From Salinivirgaceae bacterium (GTDB lineage: Bacteria > Bacteroidota > Bacteroidia > Bacteroidales > SZUA-534), in the NCBI GenBank assembly GCA_017527435.1, contig JAFXQB010000011.1:1-64000 (forward strand): a stretch of 64,000 bases of DNA, written 5' to 3'. The notes below the pieces were generated by a model. The model ran no database searches, was not told the origin of the DNA, and saw only the letters and a program-made list of their open reading frames with translations. A program made the position numbers and the translations under genes. Positions 7,557 through 15,728 of this stretch are shown here, in pieces (position 1 is the first letter of the stretch; every line of letters starts with the position of its first letter).

Positions 7557-8871
7557 TAAAGAGTTTCACAATATCATTTCCATTGGCATAGATGAGCAGT
7601 GCCAGCAGCAGTGCAAAGCCGATGTACTGCGCCACTTCCATAACCTTGTCCGACGGTTTGCGGCGCGTCACCATTTCAATGATGATGAAGAGCGCGTGGC
7701 CGCCGTCGAGAGCCGGGATGGGCAGAATGTTGAGCACGGCCAGCATAATGCTTAAGAAACTTGTCATACTCCAGAACGAGTACCAGTCCCACGTGCCGGG
7801 GAAAATCTTGCCAATGGCGATGAATCCGCCAAGCGACTCGTAGGCTTTGGTTTCGGGCTTCACAATCAGTTTGAACTGTTTCAGATAGTCGCGAGCCACC
7901 ACAAAAGCCTTTTTGGCTCCGGCCGGAATGGCAGCAAAAAAGCCGTATTCCTTCTTGCGCAACTCGAAGATGCCGTCGGTGCTCGCCTGAACGCCAATCA
8001 GCCCGGTTGAGTCGATGCTGACGGCAAACGATTGTTCCTGTCCGTCGCGTATCACATTGATATTCACCGTCGAATTCTTGTAATTGGCAATGGTGGCGCG
8101 GAACTCGTCGAAATATTCAGTCCTGATGGTGTCGATGCCCACAATTTGGTCGCCCACCTGAATTCCGGCGGCTTCGGCAGCCGAGCCTTTCACAAATCTG
8201 CCCGCCACAAACGGGAACCGCGGCGAAATGAACGTGCCGCCCTTGAGCAGATGCGGGATGATGCTGTCAGAAATCTGAATGTCAAGCACTTGGCCGTCGC
8301 GCTCCACCTGAATGGTCTTCGACTCGTTCAGCAGAATGTAGGCCGTGATGGCTGTGGCCTTCTCAACCCGCTCCCCGTCCACACTGATAACCTTGTCGCC
8401 GTTCTGCAGGCCCGAGCGCAGCGCCACCGAATCGCACACAATGCCGTACTTCATATTCTCGGTGGGCAGATACTCCTCGCCCCACGTGAATAGTATTCCG
8501 GCGTAGATGCCCATTGCCATTATCAGGTTGAAAACCACGCCCGCCACAATAATCAGCAGCCGCTGCCACGGCCGTTTCGAGCGGAACTCGTCGGGTTTGG
8601 GCGGCAGAGCCATTTGCTCCTTGTCCATACTCTCGTCAATCATTCCGGCAATCTTCACGTAGCCGCCCAGCGGCAGCCAGCCAATGCCGTACTCCGTGTC
8701 GCTGTTTTTCGGCTTGAACTTGAAGAGCGAGAACCACGGGTCGAAGAACAGATAGAACTTCTCGACTCTTGTTTTGAACGCTTTCGCGATGATGAAATGC
8801 CCGAACTCGTGGAATATCACCAGAATAGACAGGCTCAAAAGCAGTTGTGCAATGCGGATTAATGTTTCCAT
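7552..8871 (-). CDS. rseP: RIP metalloprotease RseP (site-2 protease)
   Basis: 439 residues. The N-terminal membrane helix carries the zinc motif HEFGH (residues about 21-25) followed by FFDPWFSLFKFK. The family's second motif, NILPIPALDGGH, lies near residue 385. Two PDZ domains lie between (about 130-210 and 215-290; GLQNGDKVISVDGE and AAGIQVGDQIVGID). At least four membrane segments are visible. In other bacteria RseP cleaves anti-sigma factors and leftover signal peptides within the membrane. Bacteroidetes lack a classical RseA, so the substrate here is open. Length and motifs are normal. It appears to be transcribed alone, with the stop codon directly followed by a TTAGGA word tract. Confidence 0.97.
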   Translation of the reverse strand: METLIRIAQLLLSLSILVIFHEFGHFIIAKAFKTRVEKFYLFFDPWFSLFKFKPKNSDTEYGIGWLPLGGYVKIAGMIDESMDKEQMALPPKPDEFRSKRPWQRLLIIVAGVVFNLIMAMGIYAGILFTWGEEYLPTENMKYGIVCDSVALRSGLQNGDKVISVDGERVEKATAITAYILLNESKTIQVERDGQVLDIQISDSIIPHLLKGGTFISPRFPFVAGRFVKGSAAEAAGIQVGDQIVGIDTIRTEYFDEFRATIANYKNSTVNINVIRDGQEQSFAVSIDSTGLIGVQASTDGIFELRKKEYGFFAAIPAGAKKAFVVARDYLKQFKLIVKPETKAYESLGGFIAIGKIFPGTWDWYSFWSMTSFLSIMLAVLNILPIPALDGGHALFIIIEMVTRRKPSDKVMEVAQYIGFALLLALLIYANGNDIVKLFR

Positions 8872-8973
8872 TTATTATTTATTGTTTAATTGATTTACTG
8901 AATGAACGACTAATTGTTACACAAGCAGTTAGCTTTTTTGAAATTCGGCAATCGCCGCCTTTGTTTTATAGTG

Positions 8974-8981
8974 CAAATATG
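8974..8981 (-). promoter_or_regulatory. Probable rseP -7 element
   Basis: On the minus strand the sequence reads CATATTTG, seven of eight matches to TAnnTTTG, about 100 bp before the rseP start. The leader contains AATCAATTAAACAATAAA-type words. Confidence 0.4.
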
Positions 8982-9315
8982 ATATTTTTTTTGAGTAAAG
9001 CGTAATGTGCAAACGCAGAGCGTATCCTCATAAAAATGCGGCTTTTCTGATTTATTCGCTCATAAAAGTGTGTTGATGCTAATACGCCAGGTATGAAAGG
9101 GCTGCGCGTGTCGATGAAGCAGCATATTGAGCAAGATTGGATGGAAAACATTCCTCTGACAGCCGTCGAAGCTTATCTGACGAAAATGATTCGACTACGG
9201 ACAATGAACGCACGCAGTGCGTCCATACTATGTGTGTTGTCTCGTAATTCATTAACTTCTAAATCTCAAATCTGCCCCTCGCAAATTCTCGCGGTTGGGC
9301 TTGATTTCTTCATAG
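8982..9315. other. Gap with a doubtful gene remnant
   Basis: About 330 bp without a convincing gene. An open frame from 9093 on the plus strand (first 40 residues KGLRVSMKQHIEQDWMENIP then LTAVEAYLTKMIRLRTM) has a protein-like start but then runs into word-like intergenic sequence and the lipoprotein gene. It could be an eroded gene end. A small hairpin ACGCAC/GTGCGT at about 9210-9226 resembles half of the GGACGC hairpin family found near 24.4 kb. Confidence 0.3.
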
Positions 9316-10767
9316 TTACTCATCTTTTACACAACGATATAAATAAAACTCACATTCTCTCCCCGTTTTGTCAGTCACCATTCGTCCAATACCTCTACTA
9401 ACGTTACTTAATAATCTTATGACAGGTTCATTTTTATATTTGGTACTTGTCAAAAAGCAGACAGCTTTACCTTTATAGAATTCCGCATTACCGTAATCCC
9501 ATTCTTGATACCACGGTATACTCACAGGGTGCGCATTAAATATATGACTCCCCTTCAGCGTTTTAGTTGAGTCTCTATAATCTTGCCATTCATTATCAAA
9601 AATCAAATAATCTCTTATGTTTGTTTCTTCTCCAACATATATATCATATAAATCCCAATCTTTTCGCCCACGCCACCACTCAGGCATGGTTGTGTCTAAA
9701 TACATATCAAGATAATTTATCCCATGATAATACGAACTAATATTTGTTCGTTCAATACCAAAATGTGATTCCAAATCTTGCCAATCATCGTCCGAAGCCA
9801 AATGAAACCCCTCAGGTATTAAGATATCACTATATTTAAGTGCATAATCGGTGTAAACCTTCATTTTAAGACCGGATTTCAGTGTAATTGTTTTGCAAAC
9901 AGCTCGTCCCCAATCGTCTATGGAATCTAATTCAGCACGTATATCATCTTGCATCCATATTTTGTTTCCAATTTTTTCATAACGATAAACATTATAGTTA
10001 CTATCAGCAACATAACCGTCAGTATTCAAGAAAATTCCTTTTGTTGATATGGGAACAGGAACAATATCGCCGTTGATATTGCAATTAATTGTCAACTTGA
10101 ATTCATAAATAACAGGCTCATAATATTTCCCATTAGCCTCGTCCCACCAACTATGGTAAATCTGATATTTCTGATTGCCCAATGTGCCGGCTGAAATGTA
10201 GCACGAATCCTGTCCCTTAGGCACTTTAATGGGATTTTTGTCATAGTTGCAGTCTTTGTTGGGTGTCATTGTAACCTGTGCATCTTCAAACATATCGTTA
10301 TGCTCCCATTTTAAAACTGTCGCCCAATCGCCTTCAACATTATGCAACTCAATCTTTGTCGGGGTTGGAATATAATAAAATGAACGGGGTTCGGTTTCCG
10401 CATATTCAAAAGTAGGATCATATTGGTGATGACCATCTTGAAGCAATTCCGAATCCCATAAACGCACTTTCCAATAGTATTTGATATATGGTACAATTTC
10501 TTCCTTTCTAATTCCTTCTTCCATATTATCCGGACTTGTTCCCAAATAATAGTCGACAATCATATATCCAAATGGTGAATTTGATTCTTCCCAATTAAGG
10601 AACCACAAATCTTCAAGTGAAGTTGCCACAAATCCGTCTTCCATTAGAACTAATTGTTCCAATTCATCATTTGTGATAAGTCGGCCATTATCTTCTTCTT
10701 TGCAAGAGTTGAAAGCAACCAAAAGTGCCAAAGCGGCGATAGTGGTTTTGAAAAGGTTGGTGTTCAT
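9316..10767 (-). CDS. Lipoprotein with Fibrobacter-succinogenes-major-paralogous-type C-domain
   Basis: 483 residues. The signal peptide ends in a lipobox with Cys (LLVAFNSCKEEDNG). The middle has beta-rich, fibronectin-like stretches (YKIYHSWW-like, EPVIYEFKLTINCN). The C-terminal third matches the FISUMP pattern: YRYEKIGNKIWMQDDIRAEL, IPEGFHLASDDDWQDLESHF, and GRECEFYLYRCVKD at the end. FISUMP domains occur on surface lipoproteins and their function is not established. The start lies 4 bp after the stop of the YhcG-type nuclease gene, so the two are co-transcribed. Codon use is visibly AT-rich against the neighbours, which suggests later acquisition. It is related to the lipoprotein at 20828. 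Confidence 0.75.
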   Translation of the reverse strand: MNTNLFKTTIAALALLVAFNSCKEEDNGRLITNDELEQLVLMEDGFVATSLEDLWFLNWEESNSPFGYMIVDYYLGTSPDNMEEGIRKEEIVPYIKYYWKVRLWDSELLQDGHHQYDPTFEYAETEPRSFYYIPTPTKIELHNVEGDWATVLKWEHNDMFEDAQVTMTPNKDCNYDKNPIKVPKGQDSCYISAGTLGNQKYQIYHSWWDEANGKYYEPVIYEFKLTINCNINGDIVPVPISTKGIFLNTDGYVADSNYNVYRYEKIGNKIWMQDDIRAELDSIDDWGRAVCKTITLKSGLKMKVYTDYALKYSDILIPEGFHLASDDDWQDLESHFGIERTNISSYYHGINYLDMYLDTTMPEWWRGRKDWDLYDIYVGEETNIRDYLIFDNEWQDYRDSTKTLKGSHIFNAHPVSIPWYQEWDYGNAEFYKGKAVCFLTSTKYKNEPVIRLLSNVSRGIGRMVTDKTGRECEFYLYRCVKDE

Positions 10768-10771
10768 AGTA

Positions 10772-12019
10772 TTAGTTATTTAAATTGTTGCTATTATTCA
10801 GTTTCGGTTGGGCATTGGCAAAATTCTTGATTTCGTTTTTGAGCCATTGCGTGAGTTTTGATTCCACGGGCAGGTTCAAACGATACTTCGTGACAAACAG
10901 GTTGTCGTCGATACCATCGGTGGCATATTGCACAAGTTCTTTGCCGGCTTCGGTGCACATCAGAATTCCGACAGGCGGATTGTCGTCGGGCTGCATAACG
11001 TTGTGCTTAAAGTACGACAGATAGAGATTCATCTGTGCCACATCGTCGTATCTGAGCCGCACGGCTTTCAGGTCGATAAGCACGTGGCACTTTAGAATGC
11101 GGTTGTAGAAGACAAGGTCGCAGAAGTAGTATTCGTCATCGACGAGAATGCGTTTTTGGCGGGCCTCGAAGCAAAAGCCTGTGCCTAATTCGAGCATAAA
11201 CTCCTCAAGGTGGTCGATAAGCGCCTGCTCAAGTTCGTCTTCTTCAATTATCTCGGTGTCTTTCAGCCCCAAAAAATCATAAACGTAAGGCGATTTTATG
11301 GTTTCGGCAAGCGACATCTGTTCGGCCTTGTTCTGCACATATTGGCTCATTTTGGCGGGATTGCTGCTAATTCCGCTGCGTTCAAAATAGTTGGTGTCGA
11401 TTTGCCGTTTGAGTTCGCGCTTTGTCCAAACACCTTTCATTGTCTCGAGTTCATAAAAGACTCGGGCCAAAGGATTTTCAACGCCCATAATGAGCGAGAA
11501 ATGAGTGAACGATAATCGGCTAAATAGTTTATCAGCAGGGATTTGTAAGTCCGAATCCAATTTGGCAACCAGCGGTTGCCAAATTGATATTGGATTATTT
11601 TCAGATTTGGCAATCAATGATTGCCAAATAGGCATTTCACCGCTTTCCAATTGGGCAACCAGCGGTTGCCCAATTGTATTTTGTTCATTTCCAAATTCTT
11701 GTATAACATAATCGCTAATCGGTTGAGCCAATGACGGAAACTCCAAAAAGAATTGTCGGTAAAGTTTCAAATTACGATACGACAGCGAACGCGAATTGAG
11801 CCTTTCGGCCAATGTTTGAAGTGTTTTGGCTCCGTATTTTGCGCGGTCGCTACCGTTTTGCTCAAAGTTAACTATATAATAGCCAATCAGCCAGTTACGG
11901 GCAGTAATATTCCTATTGATAGCCTTTGCGGTATTGTCGGCAAAAGCCTTATCAAGGCTTGATACCGTGTCGAATAGGTTATTGAAAGACAATTTGTTGG
12001 TGTCTGTTTCTGCACTCAT
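10772..12019 (-). CDS. YhcG-family PDDEXK nuclease (DUF1016 N-domain) with palindromic coding repeats
   Basis: 415 residues from ATG 12019; an upstream in-frame TTG at 12040 is less likely. The N-terminal region (ITARNWLIGYYIVNFEQNG, LSYRNLKLYRQFFLEFP) is DUF1016_N, a winged-helix-like DNA-binding domain. The C-terminal half is the PDDEXK nuclease of the YhcG family: ELGTGFCFEARQKRILVDDE, then YYFCDLVFYNR, then CHVLIDLKA. The catalytic residues are likely the Glu/Asp/Glu-Asp-x-Lys set in these strands. Between the domains sits a tandem 15-residue repeat (IGQPLVAQLES..., IWQSLIAKSEN..., IWQPLVAKLDS...) encoded by three DNA palindromes. Family members are proposed nucleases acting on foreign or damaged DNA; the role is not established. 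It is followed at 4 bp by a lipoprotein gene. Confidence 0.85.
   Translation of the reverse strand: MSAETDTNKLSFNNLFDTVSSLDKAFADNTAKAINRNITARNWLIGYYIVNFEQNGSDRAKYGAKTLQTLAERLNSRSLSYRNLKLYRQFFLEFPSLAQPISDYVIQEFGNEQNTIGQPLVAQLESGEMPIWQSLIAKSENNPISIWQPLVAKLDSDLQIPADKLFSRLSFTHFSLIMGVENPLARVFYELETMKGVWTKRELKRQIDTNYFERSGISSNPAKMSQYVQNKAEQMSLAETIKSPYVYDFLGLKDTEIIEEDELEQALIDHLEEFMLELGTGFCFEARQKRILVDDEYYFCDLVFYNRILKCHVLIDLKAVRLRYDDVAQMNLYLSYFKHNVMQPDDNPPVGILMCTEAGKELVQYATDGIDDNLFVTKYRLNLPVESKLTQWLKNEIKNFANAQPKLNNSNNLNN
11558..11676 (-). repeat. Three in-frame palindromes, 45-bp period, inside the YhcG-type gene
   Basis: Perfect inverted repeats at 11558-11586 (13-bp arms, CAATTTGGCAACC), 11605-11629 (11-bp arms, ATTTGGCAATC) and 11648-11676 (13-bp arms, CAATTGGGCAACC). 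Each has a 3-bp loop (AGC, AAT, AGC). Their centres are exactly 45 bp apart, that is 15 codons. Differences between copies occur in both arms together, so pairing is kept while two amino acids change at once (for example Gly to Trp together with Gln to Lys). Confidence 0.9.
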
Positions 12020-12055
12020 ATCGGCTGTTTTTCTGCGCAAAAATTATAAATTTAT

Positions 12056-12083
12056 AACTCCTAAATTCTAATTCCTAATTCTC
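12056..12083 (-). repeat. TTAGGA word tract after dxr stop
   Basis: On the minus strand the dxr TGA is directly followed by GAATTAGGAATTAGAATTTA and then GGAGTTA. This is one of six such tracts in the window, all directly after a stop and all in the sense orientation. Confidence 0.6.
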
Positions 12084-13224
12084 AAACCAACCCCTCCGCA
12101 AACCTCCGTGCCTCGCGGTCGGTTGCCACATAATCCTCGTAGGTTGGTTTGCCGACGAAGGCGATGGCGTGCATTGTCCGTTCGATGGTTGCGGCAATGT
12201 CAAGGAATCCGATGCGCTCCTTCAGGAAGGCGGCCACGGCCACCTCGTTGGCGGCGTTCATAATGGCCGGCATATTTCCGCCCTTGCCCAGAGCCTCGTA
12301 GGCCAGCGCCAGACAGCGGAACTTCTCCAAATCGGGTGCCTCAAATGTCAGCGGCTGCTGATTCTTAAAATCGATGCGGCCAAACGTCGATGGCCAGCGG
12401 TCGGGGTAACTCAGCGCGTATTGGATGGGCAGACGCATATCGGGCAGGCCCATTTGCGCCTTCACGCTGCCGTCGATGAACTGCACCATACTGTGGATGA
12501 TTGACTGCGGATGAACCGTCACCTCAATCTTCTCATACGGAATGCCGAAAAGCCAGTGAGCCTCAATCACTTCCAAGCCTTTGTTCATCATTGATGCCGA
12601 GTCGATGGTGATTTTTGCGCCCATATTCCAGTTGGGGTGCTTCAGCGCCTGTTGCGGCGTCACGGTGCGCAGTTCGTCGATGCTTTTGGTGCGGAACGGT
12701 CCGCCCGAAGCGGTGATAATCAGTTTCTCAACCTCCGGCTCGCCCACCAGGCATTGGAAGATGGCCGAATGCTCCGAGTCAACCGGTGTCACCTTAACTT
12801 TGTGTTTTGCAACAAGTTCGGTAATCAGTTCGCCAGCCACCACAAGCGTCTCCTTATTTGCAAGGGCGATGTTCTTTCCCGCCTCAATGGCCTTTATTGT
12901 CGAAGACAGACCGGCATAGCCCACCATTGCGGTCACCACAGTGTCAACAGTGCTCATTTGCACCACGTCCTCAATGGCTTTCGAGCCAGTCCAGACTTTG
13001 ATGTCAAGGTCGGCCAGAGCCTCGCGCACCTCGGCGTACTTCGTCTCGTCGGCAATAACCACGGCGTTCGGTTTGAACTCGCGCGCCTGCTCAATAAGCA
13101 GTTTTGCGTTGTGTCCGGCTGTCAGAACCTCAACCGTGAGTTTGTCGGTGTGGGCGCGTGCCACGTCGAGTGTCTGTGTGCCGATTGAGCCTGTCGAACC
13201 AAGAATTGCAATATGTTTAGTCAT
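12082..13224 (-). CDS. dxr: 1-deoxy-D-xylulose 5-phosphate reductoisomerase
   Basis: 380 residues, normal length. It converts 1-deoxy-D-xylulose 5-phosphate to 2-C-methyl-D-erythritol 4-phosphate with NADPH, the committed step of the non-mevalonate isoprenoid pathway. The NADPH-binding motif is GSTGSIGTQTLDV at the N-terminus. LANKETLVVAG and VDSEHSAIFQCL carry the metal-binding Asp and Glu residues. SASMMNKGLEVIEAHWLF and VHPQSIIHSMVQF cover the rest of the active site. The C-terminal helical domain is intact. The start lies 6 bp downstream of the M23 peptidase stop, so the two share the promoter near 14110. The pathway supplies the C5 units used by the prenyl synthase at 61324. Confidence 0.98.
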   Translation of the reverse strand: MTKHIAILGSTGSIGTQTLDVARAHTDKLTVEVLTAGHNAKLLIEQAREFKPNAVVIADETKYAEVREALADLDIKVWTGSKAIEDVVQMSTVDTVVTAMVGYAGLSSTIKAIEAGKNIALANKETLVVAGELITELVAKHKVKVTPVDSEHSAIFQCLVGEPEVEKLIITASGGPFRTKSIDELRTVTPQQALKHPNWNMGAKITIDSASMMNKGLEVIEAHWLFGIPYEKIEVTVHPQSIIHSMVQFIDGSVKAQMGLPDMRLPIQYALSYPDRWPSTFGRIDFKNQQPLTFEAPDLEKFRCLALAYEALGKGGNMPAIMNAANEVAVAAFLKERIGFLDIAATIERTMHAIAFVGKPTYEDYVATDREARRFAEGLV

Positions 13225-13230
13225 TATGTA

Positions 13231-14088
13231 TCAGAAAATTATGTAGTCGGTTGGATTGAGCGGCGTGCCGTTCTGCCACAACTCAAAATGCAGGTGCGGC
13301 CCGGTGGTGTACTCGCCCGTGTTGCCAATGATGCCAAGCGGCTCGCCAGCCCGAACGTGGTCGCCTATCTTTTTGAGCAGAAATGAGTTATGCTTGTATT
13401 GCGACACAATATTGTTCCTGTGCTGAACCACAATCACATATCCCGCCTCGAGCGTCCATCCGGCCATAATCACCGTTCCATCGAGCACCGACAGAATGGG
13501 GTCTTTGGCGTTCGACACAATGTCGATTCCGTAGTGGCCCGTTTCAGGCGAGTGCGGATTGGTGATGTCGCCCTTAAGCGGGCAGTAGAAATGCATTTTG
13601 ATGGTGCTCAACACGGTGGGCAACACCGTTTCATCTTCAATGTAGTGCACGTTGAGCTGGTCATCATCGATTTGCCGGTAGAGCGACGAGTCGAGCTTGA
13701 TGGGTGCTATTTTGTTGTCAATCTTTTTAATAGAATCTTTGTCAATAAAATGGCTCTTGGTGTTTTTCCCGACAAGTATGCTGTGCAGGTTGTCGAAGTA
13801 GAGCTCACCCTGCGACATTGCCCTTTCGAGCGAATCGACTTTCAGGAAATTATCTACCAGCATCTGTTGCTCGTTAGCCGACGGGTAGCCGGGCACATAC
13901 TGGCGCAGCGGCGTGAAGTTGACCATCACAATGCCAATGCCCACAAGCAGCAGCACCGCAAGACTGACAACAATAATCAGGTTGCGCAGCGACAGCACCG
14001 CACACCACAACTCTTTGAGCGTGCGGTCGTTAAGAATCGCTATCCGGTAGCGTTCCGATAATCGGTTTTTCTTTTTTGCCTTGTTCAT
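13231..14088 (-). CDS. M23 family peptidoglycan metallopeptidase with membrane anchor
   Basis: 285 residues. A membrane helix near residues 33-55 (LIIVVSLAVLLLVGIGIVMV) is followed by a periplasmic linker that is partly helical. The C-terminal LytM/M23 domain has the zinc ligands in HYGIDIVSN (His and Asp) and PHLHFELW (His-x-His). The terminal GTPLNPTDYIIF is typical. It likely cuts peptide cross-bridges in the cell wall during growth or division, or activates an amidase. All catalytic residues are present, so it should be an active enzyme. It is first in an operon with dxr. Confidence 0.92.
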   Translation of the reverse strand: MNKAKKKNRLSERYRIAILNDRTLKELWCAVLSLRNLIIVVSLAVLLLVGIGIVMVNFTPLRQYVPGYPSANEQQMLVDNFLKVDSLERAMSQGELYFDNLHSILVGKNTKSHFIDKDSIKKIDNKIAPIKLDSSLYRQIDDDQLNVHYIEDETVLPTVLSTIKMHFYCPLKGDITNPHSPETGHYGIDIVSNAKDPILSVLDGTVIMAGWTLEAGYVIVVQHRNNIVSQYKHNSFLLKKIGDHVRAGEPLGIIGNTGEYTTGPHLHFELWQNGTPLNPTDYIIF

Positions 14089-14106
14089 TGCTGTTTACGC
14101 AAGGCG

Positions 14107-14114
14107 CAAATATA
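14107..14114 (-). promoter_or_regulatory. -7 element of the M23-dxr operon
   Basis: TATATTTG on the minus strand matches TAnnTTTG exactly. It lies 19 bp before the M23 start codon, implying a leader of only about 10 nt. No clear TTTG is visible at -33. Confidence 0.55.
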
Positions 14115-14136
14115 ATGGTTTAAACTTTAAATCGGC

Positions 14137-15696
14137 TCACCGCTTGTACGACCATTTGCAAAGGATTTCACGCTCGGGGTCGAATATCACATTTTCAATC
14201 TTGAACCCGACTGGCACAACAAACTGCTGCACAGGCTCGGTGTTGTAAAGCCGAACATCTTTTTCGTTGTCGCCGCCTATCAGCCTGACAGTTACGTGCA
14301 ACGGATAGAATTTCACCGACGGGTGGCTTGTGGTTTGTTTGATGGTGATGGTCACATTGTCAGCGCCTTTTTGGTCGGATGTGATTTTGTAGATTGGATA
14401 GCCGATGCCGTGAATCCAGCGATTGAAGAAATCGGCGAGCGATGTGTCGGCCGCAGCCTCAAAGCATTGCCGCGCATCGTCGATGGTGGCAAAACCATTG
14501 CCAAATTTTTCGAGAATGGCGCGGGTGCCTTTTTGGAACGCGTCGGCGCCTATCTCACTTCGCAGCATCAGAAGTGTAATGGCGCTTTTGCTGTAGGTTG
14601 TCGGCACGTCGAAAAGAATGCTCGGATTGGTGGTGTCGGCGGCGAAGATGGCTCTCTTTGCTGTGAGCGCGCTGTTGATAGTATAATCTTTCCAGCCGAT
14701 GGTCAGATCGGAATAGAATTTCTCTATCATCAGCAATTCGGCAAATGTTGCAAAAGCCTCATTAATCCAGACATTTTGCCACCCTTTGCAGGTCACATAA
14801 TTGCCAAACCACTGGTGAGCCAGCTCATGGGCCATGGTGCCAATGTCGCTTTGTGACATCACCGACATTGTCTGCGACTCAAAGCTCACTGTGCCTTTGA
14901 TAAAGGCCTGGCCGTACTTCTCATCGGCAAACGGATAGGTGCACCAGTAATCGCTGAAAAAGTTCAAGAAGTTGGCAATGTGTCTTGAGTTTTTCATATT
15001 GTAATTCATCGACTGATAGTAATAGTCGACAATACCAATCCTGTCGCCGTTTGCCATCACCGCCGCCCCTTCGGTGAAATCGTATTGTCCCACCGCCAAG
15101 CCAACTGTGTAGTAGTTGATGGGGTGGCGGACCTGATAGTGGGCTGTGTGCTGGTCGCCAGCTTCCGTGTAGCCTTGCAGTAAGCCGTTGGCGGCCACTT
15201 TGTATGCGGCGGGGCAGGTTACATAGATATCCATCGAGTCGATTTTGTCCAAAAGGTTCTGACGGCACGGCCACCAGTCGCGGGCACCGTATGGTTCCGA
15301 CAGTGTCCAGGCAATCCGGTCAGTCTTGTCGAATCCAATCGAGCCGAAGCTGCTTGCAACGGGTTTGCCGGAATATTCAATCTCTATCGAGTCAACAACG
15401 CCAGCCGTAATGCTGCCTGGCAGTGTTATCACAAGTTGGTTTGCCTTGTGTTTGAATGGCACTGCGGTGTTGTGATACATCACCTTGTCTACACGCAAAT
15501 GATTTGAAAGGTCGAAATCGATAGAACTGATGGGTTCTGCGGTTGATTTGAAATTAAACAGCACCTTTCCCGATATGTACACTTTGTCGGGTGAGAATGA
15601 CCATTGGGCGCGGCAAAAGGTCAGGTCGATGCCAGGGCCCGCCATCAGGTTGCCTATGCTTGCCAAAGTAATCATTATGGTTAGTAGATATCTCAT
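14137..15696 (-). CDS. M1 family metallopeptidase (aminopeptidase)
   Basis: 519 residues with an N-terminal signal peptide (MRYLLTIMITLASIGNLMAG), so it is exported. The N-terminal beta domain carries the GAMEN-like exopeptidase region in modified form (KGTVSFESQTMS). The gluzincin motif HELAHQWFGN with the downstream NEAFA supplies the three zinc ligands and the catalytic Glu. It is shorter than full aminopeptidase N (about 850) and lacks the large C-terminal helical domain, as in the compact Bacteroidetes M1 enzymes. It probably trims peptides in the periplasm. It is co-oriented with dnaG, 32 bp downstream of it, and could be co-transcribed. Confidence 0.93.
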   Translation of the reverse strand: MRYLLTIMITLASIGNLMAGPGIDLTFCRAQWSFSPDKVYISGKVLFNFKSTAEPISSIDFDLSNHLRVDKVMYHNTAVPFKHKANQLVITLPGSITAGVVDSIEIEYSGKPVASSFGSIGFDKTDRIAWTLSEPYGARDWWPCRQNLLDKIDSMDIYVTCPAAYKVAANGLLQGYTEAGDQHTAHYQVRHPINYYTVGLAVGQYDFTEGAAVMANGDRIGIVDYYYQSMNYNMKNSRHIANFLNFFSDYWCTYPFADEKYGQAFIKGTVSFESQTMSVMSQSDIGTMAHELAHQWFGNYVTCKGWQNVWINEAFATFAELLMIEKFYSDLTIGWKDYTINSALTAKRAIFAADTTNPSILFDVPTTYSKSAITLLMLRSEIGADAFQKGTRAILEKFGNGFATIDDARQCFEAAADTSLADFFNRWIHGIGYPIYKITSDQKGADNVTITIKQTTSHPSVKFYPLHVTVRLIGGDNEKDVRLYNTEPVQQFVVPVGFKIENVIFDPEREILCKWSYKR

Positions 15697-15728
15697 TCTA
15701 TTGTTCGGTGCTACAGCTTTTTGCGGGT

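Noticed and set aside
9093..9401. 102-codon frame upstream of the FISUMP lipoprotein
   Set aside because: First 40 residues look protein-like but it then runs through word-like spacer and antisense into the lipoprotein gene; kept only as a possible remnant.
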